DNA of 64,000 bases from Luteimonas huabeiensis HB2 (GCF_000559025.1 NZ_JAAN01000032.1:1-64000), one strand, 5' to 3'; numbered from the stretch's first letter, positions 16,983-25,469 are shown. The notes: generated from the sequence alone by a model not told the origin. Program-made: numbers and translations.

Positions 16983-18207
16983 GCGCTGGGACGGGCTGAT
17001 CGTCGGCCCGACGCTGGTCACCCTGGCCGGCGATGCCGGCTACGGCCTGATCGAAGACGGCGCGCTGGGCTGGCGCGACGGCGTGCTGGTCCATGCCGGT
17101 GCCCGCAGCGCGCTGCCGGCCGCGCCGGAAGCGCTGGCCGCCGAGGTCGTCCAGGCCTCGGGCTGCATCACCCCGGGGCTGATCGACTGCCATACCCATC
17201 TGGTGTTCGCCGGCAACCGCGCGGCCGAGTTCGAGCTGCGCCTGCAGGGCGCCAGCTACGAGGAGATCGCGCGCGCCGGCGGCGGCATCCTCTCCAGCGT
17301 GCGCGCGGTGCGCGCGGCCGACGAGGACGCGCTGCTGGCCGAGTCGCTGCCGCGCGCGCGCGCGCTGGTGGCCGACGGCGCGACCACGCTGGAGATCAAG
17401 TCCGGCTACGGCCTCGACTTCGACAGCGAGCGCCGCATGCTGCGCGTCGCCCGCCGCGTGGGCGAAGCGCTGGGCATCGCGGTGCGCACCACCTACCTCG
17501 CCGCGCACGCGCTGCCGCCGGAATACGCGGGCCGCGCCGACGACTACATCGACGCGGCCATCGGCTGGCTGCCTGCGCTGCACGCCGAGGGGCTGGTGGA
17601 CGCGGTGGACGCCTTCGCCGAGCGCATCGCCTTCGACCCGGCGCAGACCCGGCGCGTGTTCGAGGCCGCGCGCGCGCTGGGGCTGCCGGTCAAGCTGCAC
17701 GCCGACCAGCTCAGCGACGGCGGCGGCGCGGCGCTGGCGGCCGAGTTCGGCGGCCTGTCGGCCGACCACGTCGAACACACCTCGGAAGCGGGCGTGCGCG
17801 CGATGGCGGCCGCCGGCACCGTCGCCGTGCTGCTGCCCGGCGCCTTCCACGTGCTGCGCGAGACGCGGCTGCCGCCGCTGGACGCCTTCCGCGCCGCCGG
17901 CGTGCCGATGGCGGTGGCCACCGACTGCAACCCCGGCACCTCGCCGCTGCTGTCGCTGCGCCAGGCGATGCAACTGGCCTGCACGCATTTCCGGCTCACC
18001 CCCGAGGAAGCGCTGCGCGGCGCCACCGTGCACGCCGCGCGCGCGCTCGGCCTGGACGATCGCGGCCGCCTGCGGCCCGGGCTGCGCGCGGACTTCGTGC
18101 ACTGGGACGTGCGCGCGCCGGCCGAACTCGGCTACTGGCTGGGCGGGCGGCTGGCGCGCGGCGTGTACGCCGGCGGCCGCCGCATCGGTCCGCCGCCTGC
18201 GACCTGA
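16972..18207 (+). CDS. hutI: Imidazolonepropionase
   Basis: A 411-residue metal-dependent amidohydrolase that opens imidazolone-5-propionate to formimidoylglutamate, the substrate of HutF next door. [19 protein letters not shown] holds the HxH metal pair and substrate arginine; [19 protein letters not shown] and [10 protein letters not shown] give the remaining ligands. The start is GTG at 16972, with GGAGG 5 bases before it and family-typical residues ATERWDG next. The upstream ORF overlaps this start. HutH and HutU were not found in the window. Confidence 0.94.
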   Translation: MATERWDGLIVGPTLVTLAGDAGYGLIEDGALGWRDGVLVHAGARSALPAAPEALAAEVVQASGCITPGLIDCHTHLVFAGNRAAEFELRLQGASYEEIARAGGGILSSVRAVRAADEDALLAESLPRARALVADGATTLEIKSGYGLDFDSERRMLRVARRVGEALGIAVRTTYLAAHALPPEYAGRADDYIDAAIGWLPALHAEGLVDAVDAFAERIAFDPAQTRRVFEAARALGLPVKLHADQLSDGGGAALAAEFGGLSADHVEHTSEAGVRAMAAAGTVAVLLPGAFHVLRETRLPPLDAFRAAGVPMAVATDCNPGTSPLLSLRQAMQLACTHFRLTPEEALRGATVHAARALGLDDRGRLRPGLRADFVHWDVRAPAELGYWLGGRLARGVYAGGRRIGPPPAT

Positions 18208-18233
18208 CCCACTGCCCGCCCGACGGAGGCCCC

Positions 18234-19442
18234 ATGCCGCGCACCGCCCTGTGTACCGCCCTCGCCCTGGCCCTGGCCGCCGCCTTCCCGGCCCTCGCCG
18301 CCGACGCGCCGGAGGCCGCGCGCCGCCTCGCGCAGGAGGCGGTGATCGTCGATACCCACATCGACGCCCCCGGCCTGCTGGAGAGCGCCTGGACCGACCT
18401 CGGCGAGGCCGCGCCAGACCGCGAGTTCGACTACCCGCGCGCGCGCGAGGGCGGCCTGGACGTCGCCTTCATGTCGATCTACACCTCGGCGCGCCGCGAC
18501 GAGGACGGCAGCGCGCGGCAGTCCGCGCACGCGCAGATCGATTCGGTGGAGGCGCTGGCGGCACGGCATCCGGACCGCTTCGCGCTGCTGACCTCGCCGG
18601 GCGACGTCGAGCGCCTGCGCGAAGGCGGCCGCGTGCTGCTGGCGCTGGGCATGGAGAACGGCGCGCCGATCGGCGACGACCTCGGCCAGCTGCAGCGCTT
18701 CCACGACCGCGGCGTGCGCTACATCACCCTCGCCCACAGCGCCAACAACCGCATCGCCGATTCCTCCTACACGCAGGAGAAGCGCTGGAACGGCCTGAGC
18801 CCGTTCGGCCGCGAAGTGATCGCGGAGATGAACCGGCTCGGGATCATGGTCGACGTCTCGCACATCTCCGACGCCGCCACCGAGCAGGCGGTGGCGGCCA
18901 GCCGGGTGCCGGTGATCGCCAGCCATTCGGCGCTGCGCCACTTCACGCCCGGCTTCGAGCGCAACCTCAGCGACGCGCTGGCCCGCGCCATCGCCGAGCG
19001 CGGCGGCGTGATCCAGATCCCGTTCGGCAACGCCTTCGTCAACCCGCAGGCCGCCGCCGACACCCAGGCCTACTTCCGCGCCATCGACGCCTTCGACCGC
19101 CGCAACGCCGAGCGCGCCGCCGCCGGCCGGCCGACCGAGGACCGCGCGGCCTTCGTCGAGCGCTGGGAGCGCGAGCACCCCTCGCCGGCGACCGCCATCG
19201 ATGCCGTGCTCGACCAGATCGACCACGCCGTCGCGCTGGTCGGCATCGATCACGTCGGCATCGGCTCGGACTTCGACGGCGTCGACGGCAACCTGCCCGA
19301 GGGCCTGCGCAGCGTGGCCGACTACCCCAACCTGATCGCCGGCCTGCAGGCGCGCGGCTACGCCGAGGCCGACATCCGCAAGCTGCTCGGCGGCAACCTG
19401 CTGCGGGTCTGGGCCGAGGTGGAGGCCGGCGCCGCGCGCTGA
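18234..19442 (+). CDS. Membrane dipeptidase (peptidase M19)
   Basis: A 402-residue exported zinc dipeptidase of the renal dipeptidase family. A 22-residue signal peptide is followed by VIVDTHIDAPG with the first metal ligands, MENGAPIGDD (bridging Glu), VDVSHISD and VIASHSALRHF (His ligands) and GIGSDFDGVDGNLPEGL (Asp). It would hydrolyse dipeptides, including L-D and dehydropeptides, in the periplasm. It begins 26 bp after hutI on the same strand; histidine release from dipeptides would feed the hut pathway, which is an inference from position. Confidence 0.92.
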   Translation: MPRTALCTALALALAAAFPALAADAPEAARRLAQEAVIVDTHIDAPGLLESAWTDLGEAAPDREFDYPRAREGGLDVAFMSIYTSARRDEDGSARQSAHAQIDSVEALAARHPDRFALLTSPGDVERLREGGRVLLALGMENGAPIGDDLGQLQRFHDRGVRYITLAHSANNRIADSSYTQEKRWNGLSPFGREVIAEMNRLGIMVDVSHISDAATEQAVAASRVPVIASHSALRHFTPGFERNLSDALARAIAERGGVIQIPFGNAFVNPQAAADTQAYFRAIDAFDRRNAERAAAGRPTEDRAAFVERWEREHPSPATAIDAVLDQIDHAVALVGIDHVGIGSDFDGVDGNLPEGLRSVADYPNLIAGLQARGYAEADIRKLLGGNLLRVWAEVEAGAAR

Positions 19443-19579
19443 AAACCCGTTCCAGCGCGTACTGCGCGCGCCGGCGGGCGCGCATGCGGCGCCCGGGCGC
19501 GCGAGCACGCCTCGTTCGCTGCGCTTGCCGCGTTCCGCCAGCCGGCGGCGCTCGCGGCGCCGGATACGCCACCGGAACG

Positions 19580-19603
19580 AAAAAGCCCCGCGCAGGCGGG
19601 GCT
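19580..19603 (-). terminator. Rho-independent terminator of the THX gene
   Basis: On the minus strand an 8-bp perfect stem, AGCCCCGC / GCGGGGCT with a 4-base loop, is followed by five T residues. It lies 23 bp after the stop of the THX gene. Confidence 0.75.
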
Positions 19604-19625
19604 CGGTTCGCGGCCGGCGGCAGGT

Positions 19626-19805
19626 TCAGCCCGCCTTGGCGACGGTCTTCTTCGCGACCTTCTTCGCCGGCGCCTTGGCGGCGGTCTTCCTGGCGACGGG
19701 ATCCGACGCCGAGGCGGCGTTGCGGGTCGCCGTCTTCGGGCGGCTGTTGCCGTAGCTGGAGTTGTAGCGCTTGCCCTTGAGGGTCTTGCGGTCGCCCTTG
19801 CCCAT
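19626..19805 (-). CDS. 30S ribosomal protein THX family
   Basis: A 59-residue basic protein. It begins MGKGDRKTLKGKRYNSSYGN, the hallmark N-terminus of the small ribosomal protein THX, which sits in a cavity of the 30S head in Thermus. The second half is a Lys/Ala-rich tail (AAKAPAKKVAKKTV) typical of proteobacterial versions and similar to histone H1-like tails. Ribosome-binding site AGGAG lies 8 bases upstream. A longer in-frame start exists but lacks homology. Confidence 0.85.
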   Translation of the reverse strand: MGKGDRKTLKGKRYNSSYGNSRPKTATRNAASASDPVARKTAAKAPAKKVAKKTVAKAG

Positions 19806-19873
19806 CGTCTCGCTCCTGAATCTGATACCGGTTTGCGTGGCGCCATTTCCGGCGCACGGGACCGCACATCCTA

Positions 19874-20290
19874 TCACGCGGCCGGTGGCCGGTTGCTGGC
19901 GTGGGTGAGGCGCAGGTTGACCAGGTGCGCGGCGGCCAGCAGCAGGCCGCCGGCGGTCATGATGGCCGCATGGGCCAGGCCATGGTCGTGCAGCGGAGTG
20001 AACGCGCCCGCCCACACCAGCGCCAGGCCCGGCACCAGCAACAGCCAGGCACGGAAGCCGCGATGGCGGCGATAGCCCAGCGTCAGCGTGGTCAGCCCGA
20101 GCAGCGTGGCGAACACCACGAAGCCCTGGTCGAAGTCGATCCAGCCGCCGGCGCCCAGGCCCAGCGCCGGCAGCAGCGCCAGCGCGAGCGGCAGCAGCGC
20201 GCAGTGAACGGCGCAGAGGAAGGAGGCGGCGAAGCCGAGGCGGTCGGCTCGGCGCAGCGCCTGGCTGGAAGACGGGGGGGCGGTCTGCAC
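19874..20290 (-). CDS. MerC-like membrane protein under a Zur-type site
   Basis: A 138-residue protein starting with GTG at 20290. Its first helix, GFAASFLCAVHCALLPLALALLP, carries the paired Cys and Cys-x-x-His pattern of the MerC mercury-transport family; three more helices follow, with a GYRRHRG loop. MerC-domain proteins far from mer operons are common and may carry zinc or other soft metals. A Zur-box-like sequence 26-38 bp upstream suggests induction in zinc shortage, so a role in zinc uptake or distribution is plausible. Confidence 0.75.
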   Translation of the reverse strand: MQTAPPSSSQALRRADRLGFAASFLCAVHCALLPLALALLPALGLGAGGWIDFDQGFVVFATLLGLTTLTLGYRRHRGFRAWLLLVPGLALVWAGAFTPLHDHGLAHAAIMTAGGLLLAAAHLVNLRLTHASNRPPAA

Positions 20291-20315
20291 GATGAGGTCT
20301 CGGTCCCTGATGGCT

Positions 20316-20328
20316 GTAATTTTATAAC
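20316..20328. promoter_or_regulatory. Zur-box-like operator of the merC-like gene
   Basis: GTAATTTTATAAC: two 5-base arms, GTAAT and ATAAC, around a 3-base AT centre, matching four of five positions as an inverted repeat. It stands out as an AT-rich island in a 70% GC context and recurs upstream of the ZnuD-like gene. Confidence 0.6.
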
Positions 20329-20406
20329 ATGACCGGCGTGATGGGCGAGCCCACGCCCGGACGCGGCGGCGCGAACGGTTCAGCCGGCGCGAACCGGCGC
20401 GTCCCG

Positions 20407-21156
20407 CTATGCCGGCTCCGCCGTGACGATGTAGTCGTGGCCGTGCCGCAGCCCGCCCTCGCGCGCGACGTGCGCCAGCGCGCGGGCGCGCAGGTCGGCC
20501 ACGTGCGCCAGCAGCGGCGCGGCCAGCCGGCGGTCGCGCAGCTTGCCGGCCGCCTGCACGCACATGTCGAGCTGGCTGTGCACGAAGCGCTCGCCGTAGC
20601 GGATCGGGATCGCCTCGGCATCCACGATGCGGAAGCCCGCACGCTCCAGATGCCGCAGCGTCCAATCCAGCGGGTACTCGCGGTAGGGCCGGTCCTCGGC
20701 CAGCAGCAGGCAGGCGTCGCGCAGCCGGCCGATCTCGTTGACCAGCCTGCCGTCGGCATCGGTCGGCAGCCGCGGCACGTAGGGCTCCAGCCCCAGCACG
20801 TACAGGCGCCTGCCCACCAGCGGCCGCAACCGCTCGAAGAGCCGGTCCTGCCAGTACGGCGCGAACCCCTCGATCGCGCCGAGCAGGTAGTCGGCCAGCA
20901 CGGTGTCGTAGCGCTCGCCGGCCAGCAGCTCGGGATCGATCCAGTTGCCGACCACCAGGCGGTCCTGCGGGCGCATGCGCTCGCCGGCCTCGCGGCGGGT
21001 GTTGTCGGCCATCGCCTGCGAGCCGGTGACCGCGGTCCAGCGCTCGGTGTCCAGGCCCAGCAGCCAGCGCATCGAGCTGCGGCCGGTGCCGGCGTCCAGC
21101 ACCGCGCCCCACGGCCGGTGGCCGTGGAGCGCGGTCACGCGTTCGTACAAGGACAC
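20407..21156 (-). CDS. Class I SAM-dependent methyltransferase coupled to a ZnuD-like receptor
   Basis: A 249-residue protein starting with GTG at 21156, only 2 bp after the receptor stop codon, so translation is probably coupled. VLDAGTGRSSMRWL is the SAM-binding glycine loop (motif I), DTVLADYLLGAIEGF fits the motif II/post-I acidic region, and the rest follows a Rossmann methyltransferase plan. The substrate is unknown. Cotranscription with a zinc receptor under a Zur-like site suggests a role in zinc scarcity, perhaps making or modifying a metallophore or replacing a zinc-dependent methyltransferase; both are speculation. Confidence 0.75.
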   Translation of the reverse strand: MSLYERVTALHGHRPWGAVLDAGTGRSSMRWLLGLDTERWTAVTGSQAMADNTRREAGERMRPQDRLVVGNWIDPELLAGERYDTVLADYLLGAIEGFAPYWQDRLFERLRPLVGRRLYVLGLEPYVPRLPTDADGRLVNEIGRLRDACLLLAEDRPYREYPLDWTLRHLERAGFRIVDAEAIPIRYGERFVHSQLDMCVQAAGKLRDRRLAAPLLAHVADLRARALAHVAREGGLRHGHDYIVTAEPA

Positions 21157-21158
21157 GA

Positions 21159-23276
21159 CTAGAAGGTGTAGCTCAGGCCCACCGTCAGGTTGCGCCCGGG
21201 CAGCGGGACGGTCCCGGCGAGGAACGAGGCGTGGTTCCAGATCTGCTCGTCGAGCAGGTTGGACCCGCGCAGGAACACCCGCGTGCGGCCGTCGGCGAGA
21301 CGGTAGTTCAGCGTGAGGTTGAGCATGTCGTAGGCCGGCGAGGCGCTCTCGAAATCGGCGATGTCGTCCTGCCCGTTGACGTGGTAGAACTCCGCCTCGC
21401 CGCCGAACGCGCCGTTGTCGACCCGGACCCGTGCGCCGAGGCGCGACGGCGGGATGCGCGGCACGTTGCCGCTGCCGTCGGCGAACTTGGCGTCCACGCG
21501 GTCGGCGAACACGCCGGCGGAGAGCACGTCGGTGAAGCGGTAGTCCAGCTCGGCCTCGAAGCCGCGGAACTCGGCATCGCGCTGGGTGTACTTGATCAGC
21601 CGGAAGTCCTCGTAGCGATCGAGCGTGCGCGCGTAGATGTAGTCGTCGATGTCGTTGGCGAAGGCGCCGAGGCTGAAGGTCAGGTCGCCGGCGGTCTTGC
21701 GCAGCATCAGCTCGAAGTTGCGCGCGGACTCGTTGCCGTAGCCGGCGTTGTTCTCGGCGCCGCCGCAGGTCAGCGGGTGCGCGACCAGGCCGCACTCGTA
21801 GGTGTTGGTGGCCAGGTGCACGCCGCGCGCGTACAGCTCCTGCGCATGCGGCGCGCGCTCGGAGTGCGAGGCCGAGAACGTCAGCGACAGGTCGGGGCGC
21901 AACGACCAGATCGCCGCGCCGGAGAACGAGGTCGCGGTGTCGTCGAACGCCGGGCGTCCGCGCGCGTCGTTCTTCGGCGTGTGCTCGACCCACTCGTGGC
22001 GGGCGCCGAGTTCGAAGTGCCAGCGCTCGCTCAGGTCCAGGTGCTCGACCAGGAACACGCCGGTGGAGCGGCTGTCCACCGTGGGCATGAAGGCCTCCAG
22101 GCCGTCGGCGCTGAAGCGGGTATCGGTGTGCTGCACGCCGACCACGCCCGTCCACGGGCCCAGCGGCACGTGCTCCAGCTCGATGCGGCTGTCGTGGCCC
22201 TTGTTGGAGAACGTCGTGGCGACCTCGCCCTCCTCCAGCTCGTCGTGGGTGTAGTCGGTATAGCTGGAGCGGAAGCGGATGCGCGAGAAGCCGGCGAACG
22301 GATCCTCGAATTCGCCGCGCAGGTCCACGCGCTTGCTCTCCAGGTCGATCGTCGCCAGGTGTTCGTGATCGTGGTCGTGGTCGTGATCGTGGTCGTGATC
22401 CCCGCCGCCGTCGTGCGAATGGCTGCCGCAATGCAGCGCGCTGCCATGGGGGTGGCAGCCCTCGTACTCGTGGCTGTGCCCCGGCAGGCCGTAGTCGTCG
22501 TCGCGGTAGGAATAGGCCAGGCCCACGTAGCCGCGATCGGTCACCCAGGACAGGCCGAGGCTGGCGTTGCGGGATTCGCTGGCGGTGCCGTGCACGCGCG
22601 ATGCTTCCAGGTCGGGCGCGCGGTAGTCGTCGGCATCGCGCCAGGAACCTTCCGCATGCAGCACCAGGTGGTCGCCGAGCTGCTTGGAGACGCCGGCGCC
22701 GAACGCCTTCTCGTCGGCCACGCTGTTGCCGCGCAGGACGAAGCGCCCTTCGAGCCCGTTCTCGGGCAGCGCGGTGGGGATCTTGTTGTCGAGCACGTTC
22801 ACCACGCCGCCGATCGCGCCGCCGCCGTAGAGCAGCGTCGCCGGGCCGCGCAGCACTTCGACGCGCTCGCCCAGCAGCGGGTCCACCGTGACCGCGTGGT
22901 CGGGGGAGATGTCGGAGGCGTCAAGCACCTGCGAACTGTCCGACAGCACCTTGACCCGCGGACCGACCTGGCCGCGGATCACCGGGCGGCTGGCGCCGGC
23001 GCCGAACGTGTCGGCATGCACGCCCGGAAGATTGTTCAGGGCCTCGCCGATGGTGGCGGCGCCGCGCTCGACGATCTCGTCGCCCGACACCACGCTGTAG
23101 GGCGCGGCGATCTGGTTCGGATTCTCGCCGATGGCGGTCACGTGGACCGCCTGCAGGGTGGTGACGTCGTCGTCCTGGCGGCCGGCGTCGTCGGCCGCCA
23201 GCGCGGGTGCGGTCGCCGCGGCGCCGAGCAGGATGCACTGGATCGCGATGCCGAGAGGGTGGAGGTTCTTGGTCAT
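21159..23276 (-). CDS. znuD: ZnuD-like TonB-dependent receptor, probable zinc uptake
   Basis: A 705-residue outer-membrane receptor. A signal peptide ending ALA precedes a TonB-box region (LQAVHVTA), a plug domain with RVEVLRGPATLLYGGGAIGGVVNVLDN, and a beta-barrel ending GRNLTVGLSYTF with terminal Phe. An extracellular loop is exceptionally His/Cys-rich, with HSHEYEGCHPHG and six Asp-His repeats encoded at 22359-22400, as in zinc receptors of the ZnuD type. A Zur-like operator sits at 23326-23343, and zur itself is 1.6 kb upstream. The ATG at 23276 is chosen for its signal peptide; the frame is open 69 bases further. Confidence 0.88.
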   Translation of the reverse strand: MTKNLHPLGIAIQCILLGAAATAPALAADDAGRQDDDVTTLQAVHVTAIGENPNQIAAPYSVVSGDEIVERGAATIGEALNNLPGVHADTFGAGASRPVIRGQVGPRVKVLSDSSQVLDASDISPDHAVTVDPLLGERVEVLRGPATLLYGGGAIGGVVNVLDNKIPTALPENGLEGRFVLRGNSVADEKAFGAGVSKQLGDHLVLHAEGSWRDADDYRAPDLEASRVHGTASESRNASLGLSWVTDRGYVGLAYSYRDDDYGLPGHSHEYEGCHPHGSALHCGSHSHDGGGDHDHDHDHDHDHEHLATIDLESKRVDLRGEFEDPFAGFSRIRFRSSYTDYTHDELEEGEVATTFSNKGHDSRIELEHVPLGPWTGVVGVQHTDTRFSADGLEAFMPTVDSRSTGVFLVEHLDLSERWHFELGARHEWVEHTPKNDARGRPAFDDTATSFSGAAIWSLRPDLSLTFSASHSERAPHAQELYARGVHLATNTYECGLVAHPLTCGGAENNAGYGNESARNFELMLRKTAGDLTFSLGAFANDIDDYIYARTLDRYEDFRLIKYTQRDAEFRGFEAELDYRFTDVLSAGVFADRVDAKFADGSGNVPRIPPSRLGARVRVDNGAFGGEAEFYHVNGQDDIADFESASPAYDMLNLTLNYRLADGRTRVFLRGSNLLDEQIWNHASFLAGTVPLPGRNLTVGLSYTF
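22359..22400 (-). repeat. Hexanucleotide repeat coding for Asp-His pairs in the receptor loop
   Basis: Fourteen codons alternate CAC with GAC/GAT/GAA, giving six Asp-His pairs followed by Glu-His. In DNA this is a (GTGRTC)n simple repeat, prone to gain or loss of two-residue steps without frameshift. Confidence 0.8.
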
Positions 23277-23729
23277 GGAAGTCCGTCGGGGAGTCATGCG
23301 GGAAACGCGGCACTGCCGCGAGCCCGTAATGATATACCATAACAATGACGATGCCCGTGCCGGCGAGCGCTTTTCGTGCCGGCCCGGCCCTGCGACGCCG
23401 GACCGCCGCTGCCGCCCCTCTCCCCCACGCCGCCCGCCTCTTGCGACCGCCGTCGCGGCGGCGCAGCGCCGGCCGCAAGCGGCGCCACTGCCGGTACCGA
23501 CTCCATCGGCGCAACGCGTCGGTGTCCGGCGACCGTGCCGGGCTCGACCGGCGGCGGCCCGCGGCGCCTTGCGCGGGGGCGCCGTGGCGAGCGGAGTCGA
23601 CAGCGGATGCGGGCCGCACAGCGCGTGGCCCGGCCCGCGCCCTGCAGGCCGCAGCCCGACCGGCGAACGGCGGCTCCGCCTCGCGGCGACGGAGCCGCCG
23701 CACGCCAGGTTCGAGCCGCGCGCGCGGCG
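23277..23729. other. Gene-free stretch upstream of the zinc receptor
   Basis: The first 70 bp hold the receptor leader and a Zur-like site. The remaining 385 bp have open frames on both strands, but their translations are Arg/Ala/Pro-rich and resemble no family, and no ribosome-binding site or hairpin stands out. Nothing further was seen. Confidence 0.5.
23326..23343. promoter_or_regulatory. Zur-box-like operator of the ZnuD-like gene
   Basis: GTAATGATATACCATAAC holds two overlapping 5-3-5 elements: GTAAT-GAT-ATACC and GATAT-ACC-ATAAC. The outer arms GTAAT and ATAAC are those of the site at 20316-20328. It lies 50-67 bp before the receptor ATG, where a repressor would block the promoter. Confidence 0.65.
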
Positions 23730-24128
23730 TCAGGGCTCCGTCGCGTATCGGCCCAGGTGCCGTCGCGCTTCCTGCCCGCGCACGCCGGCGAGGCCCGTTT
23801 GCGGCAGGTCGTGGCGATCCGCGGGCCCCGGGCGATCCGGTTCGAGCAACAGCACGTTGATGCAGGCGAGATGGTCCACCGCGACGCTTCTGCACAACCG
23901 CGCCCAGGCGCGCGGCTCGTGCATCGGCATGCCCAGCCGATCGAGCAGCGCGGCGTGCCGTTCCAGTTCGTCGGCGAGCGAGAGCAGGCGCTGGCCGTTG
24001 AGATCGGCACGGACGCCGAGGCGGGCACGCGCCCGGCTGCGGCGCGCGCTCCGCGTGGCCGCGGCGACCAGCATCGAGGCGCAGGCGCCGGCGAGGAACA
24101 TGACCAGGCCGAAGACCCAGCCGCTCAT
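23730..24128 (-). CDS. Membrane-anchored protein, unknown
   Basis: A 132-residue protein with an N-terminal membrane helix (VFGLVMFLAGACASMLVAAA) and an Arg-rich cytoplasmic part holding a short helical region around LLSLADELERHAALLDRLG. No family recognised. The ATG at 24128 has GGGCAGGG upstream. It diverges from a helix-turn-helix gene across an AT-rich operator-like region, which may control both. Confidence 0.5.
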   Translation of the reverse strand: MSGWVFGLVMFLAGACASMLVAAATRSARRSRARARLGVRADLNGQRLLSLADELERHAALLDRLGMPMHEPRAWARLCRSVAVDHLACINVLLLEPDRPGPADRHDLPQTGLAGVRGQEARRHLGRYATEP

Positions 24129-24272
24129 GGCGATGCGCCCTGCCCGCGCGGCACGATGGACAGCGCTTTCCCGTGGCGGGAGGCCGTGCCGGAGCGCGGT
24201 CGGCGGGCGCGAGAAGCGTTGAGGCGCATGCAGGCTCCGATTCCTTCCGGACGCGGGCCAAATTGCCATCTC

Positions 24273-24300
24273 AAGTTGCAATTGTCAACAACCGCAACTT
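24273..24300. promoter_or_regulatory. Operator-like inverted repeat between divergent genes
   Basis: AAGTTGC at 24273-24279 and GCAACTT at 24294-24300 form a perfect 7-bp inverted repeat separated by 14 bp that includes the palindrome CAATTG. The segment is AT-rich compared with its surroundings. It lies 97 bp before the helix-turn-helix gene and 145 bp before the divergent membrane gene, consistent with autorepression. Confidence 0.5.
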
Positions 24301-24396
24301 GCGATTCGCCGTTGGCGTCTACGCAACAATGTCCGCGCTGCAAGCGCACCGGAGCCGGCCACGCGCCGGCACTTCCTTCCCCCTGCACACGAGGAC

Positions 24397-24768
24397 ATGA
24401 GCCAGGCGCCCCACGCCGAATTCGCACGTCGGCTGCACCAGGCCCTGGACTTGGCGGGTTTCGCGCCTGGGCGCAGGCGGACCGGCGCACTGGCGGAATC
24501 CCACGGCGTGAGCCGCGAGACGGCGCGCAAATGGCTCACCGGGCTGTCCCTGCCCGAGCTCGAACGCATGATCGAACTCGCCATCCGCCACCACGTCAGC
24601 TTCGAATGGCTGGCGACCGGGCGCGGCGAAGCGGAACCGGAGGGCCTGAGCGTGCGCGACGCCTGGCTCAAGTACGGCGATCCGGAGGAAGCGCGGCTGC
24701 TCGAGCTGGTGCGCACGCTGTCCCACAAGCAGCGCCGGGCGTTGATCGACCTGCTGGACACGCCGTAG
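24397..24768 (+). CDS. Helix-turn-helix transcription regulator, CI-repressor-like DNA-binding domain
   Basis: A 123-residue protein. Residues 5-75 resemble the DNA-binding part of phage CI-type repressors: FARRLHQALDLAGF, then a helix-turn-helix around GALAESHGVSRETARKWLTG and the typical FEWLATGRGE ending. The S24 self-cleavage domain of CI is missing; instead a helical tail with ELVRTLSHKQRRALIDLL follows. It has an ACGAGGAC ribosome-binding region and an inverted repeat upstream. A stand-alone regulator rather than part of a phage, since no phage genes are near. Confidence 0.75.
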   Translation: MSQAPHAEFARRLHQALDLAGFAPGRRRTGALAESHGVSRETARKWLTGLSLPELERMIELAIRHHVSFEWLATGRGEAEPEGLSVRDAWLKYGDPEEARLLELVRTLSHKQRRALIDLLDTP

Positions 24769-24915
24769 CGCGAGCGCCCGTGCCGGCGCCGACACCCCTG
24801 GCTGCATCCACCGAACGCGCGCGAGCGAGGGGATGCCCCGCGTACGGCCGCCTGCGATCGCCGCCGGCCTGCGGGATGCGGAAGCGCCGGGCCCGGCCGG
24901 CGCCCGGAGCGATCG

Positions 24916-25413
24916 TCAGGCCGCCGCGCAGAGCGCGCAGGTGCCGTGGACTTCCAGCGTCTGCGCCTGCGGCACGAAGCCCAGCGCGCGGGCGCGGGCG
25001 TCGAGCAGCTCGACCGCCTCCTCGTCCTCCAGCTCGGTGGCGCTGTGGCAGGTATCGCAGATCAGGAACGGCACCGAGTGCTGCCGGCTGCTGGGATGGT
25101 GGCAGGCGACGAAGGCGTTGATCGATTCCAGCTTGTGGACGAAGCCGTGCTCGAGCAGGAAGTCGAGGGCGCGGTACACCGTCGGCGGCGCGGGCGCGCC
25201 GGGGCCGTCGCCCTCGCGCACCTGGTCGAGCAGGTCGTAGGCCTTGAGCGGCTTGCCGGCGCGGGCCACCAGGCCGAGGACGTGGGCGCGGATCGGCGTC
25301 AGCCGCAGGCCGCGGCGCGCGCAGGCGTCCTCCACCGCGGCCACGTAGCCGGCGGCATCGTGGACGTGGTGCTGGGGATCGGTGCAGGCGGTCGCGCGCG
25401 GCATGACGCCCAT
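24916..25413 (-). CDS. zur: Zur, zinc-responsive Fur-family repressor
   Basis: A 165-residue Fur-family protein. RGLRLTPIRAHVLGLVARAGKPLKAYDLLDQVRE is the winged-helix N-terminus with PTVYRALDFLLEHGFVHKLES as recognition helix. HPSSRQHSVPFLICDTC and the terminal CALC give the two CxxC pairs of the structural zinc site, and the spacing favours Zur over Fur. Zinc-loaded Zur represses uptake genes; likely targets here are the ZnuD-like receptor and the MerC-like gene. Start at 25413 or, three codons inside, 25404. It lies 56 bp downstream of gltX. Confidence 0.85.
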   Translation of the reverse strand: MGVMPRATACTDPQHHVHDAAGYVAAVEDACARRGLRLTPIRAHVLGLVARAGKPLKAYDLLDQVREGDGPGAPAPPTVYRALDFLLEHGFVHKLESINAFVACHHPSSRQHSVPFLICDTCHSATELEDEEAVELLDARARALGFVPQAQTLEVHGTCALCAAA

Positions 25414-25469
25414 GATGGCGGCGCGGCGCCGCCGACTCAAGCCGCCGCCCGGCCGCGGCCGGGCGCCGC

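Noticed and set aside
19806-20015. An N-terminal extension of the THX protein to 129 residues
   Set aside because: THX starts at MGKGD with AGGAG upstream; the extension overlaps the MerC-like gene.
19874-20290. Mercury resistance operon
   Set aside because: Only a MerC-like protein is present; no merA, merT, merP or merR, and the upstream site looks Zur-like.
20291-21112. A fusion of the MerC-like protein with the upstream frame (412 residues)
   Set aside because: The upstream part is the shadow of the methyltransferase; a GTG at 20290 gives the family length.
23345-23860. A 171-codon plus-strand frame upstream of the zinc receptor
   Set aside because: Arg/Pro-rich translation, no ribosome-binding site, and part lies opposite a better-supported minus-strand gene.
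24397-24768. Prophage remnant suggested by a CI-like regulator
   Set aside because: No integrase, structural or lysis gene and no attachment-site duplication nearby; base composition of the gene matches neighbours.
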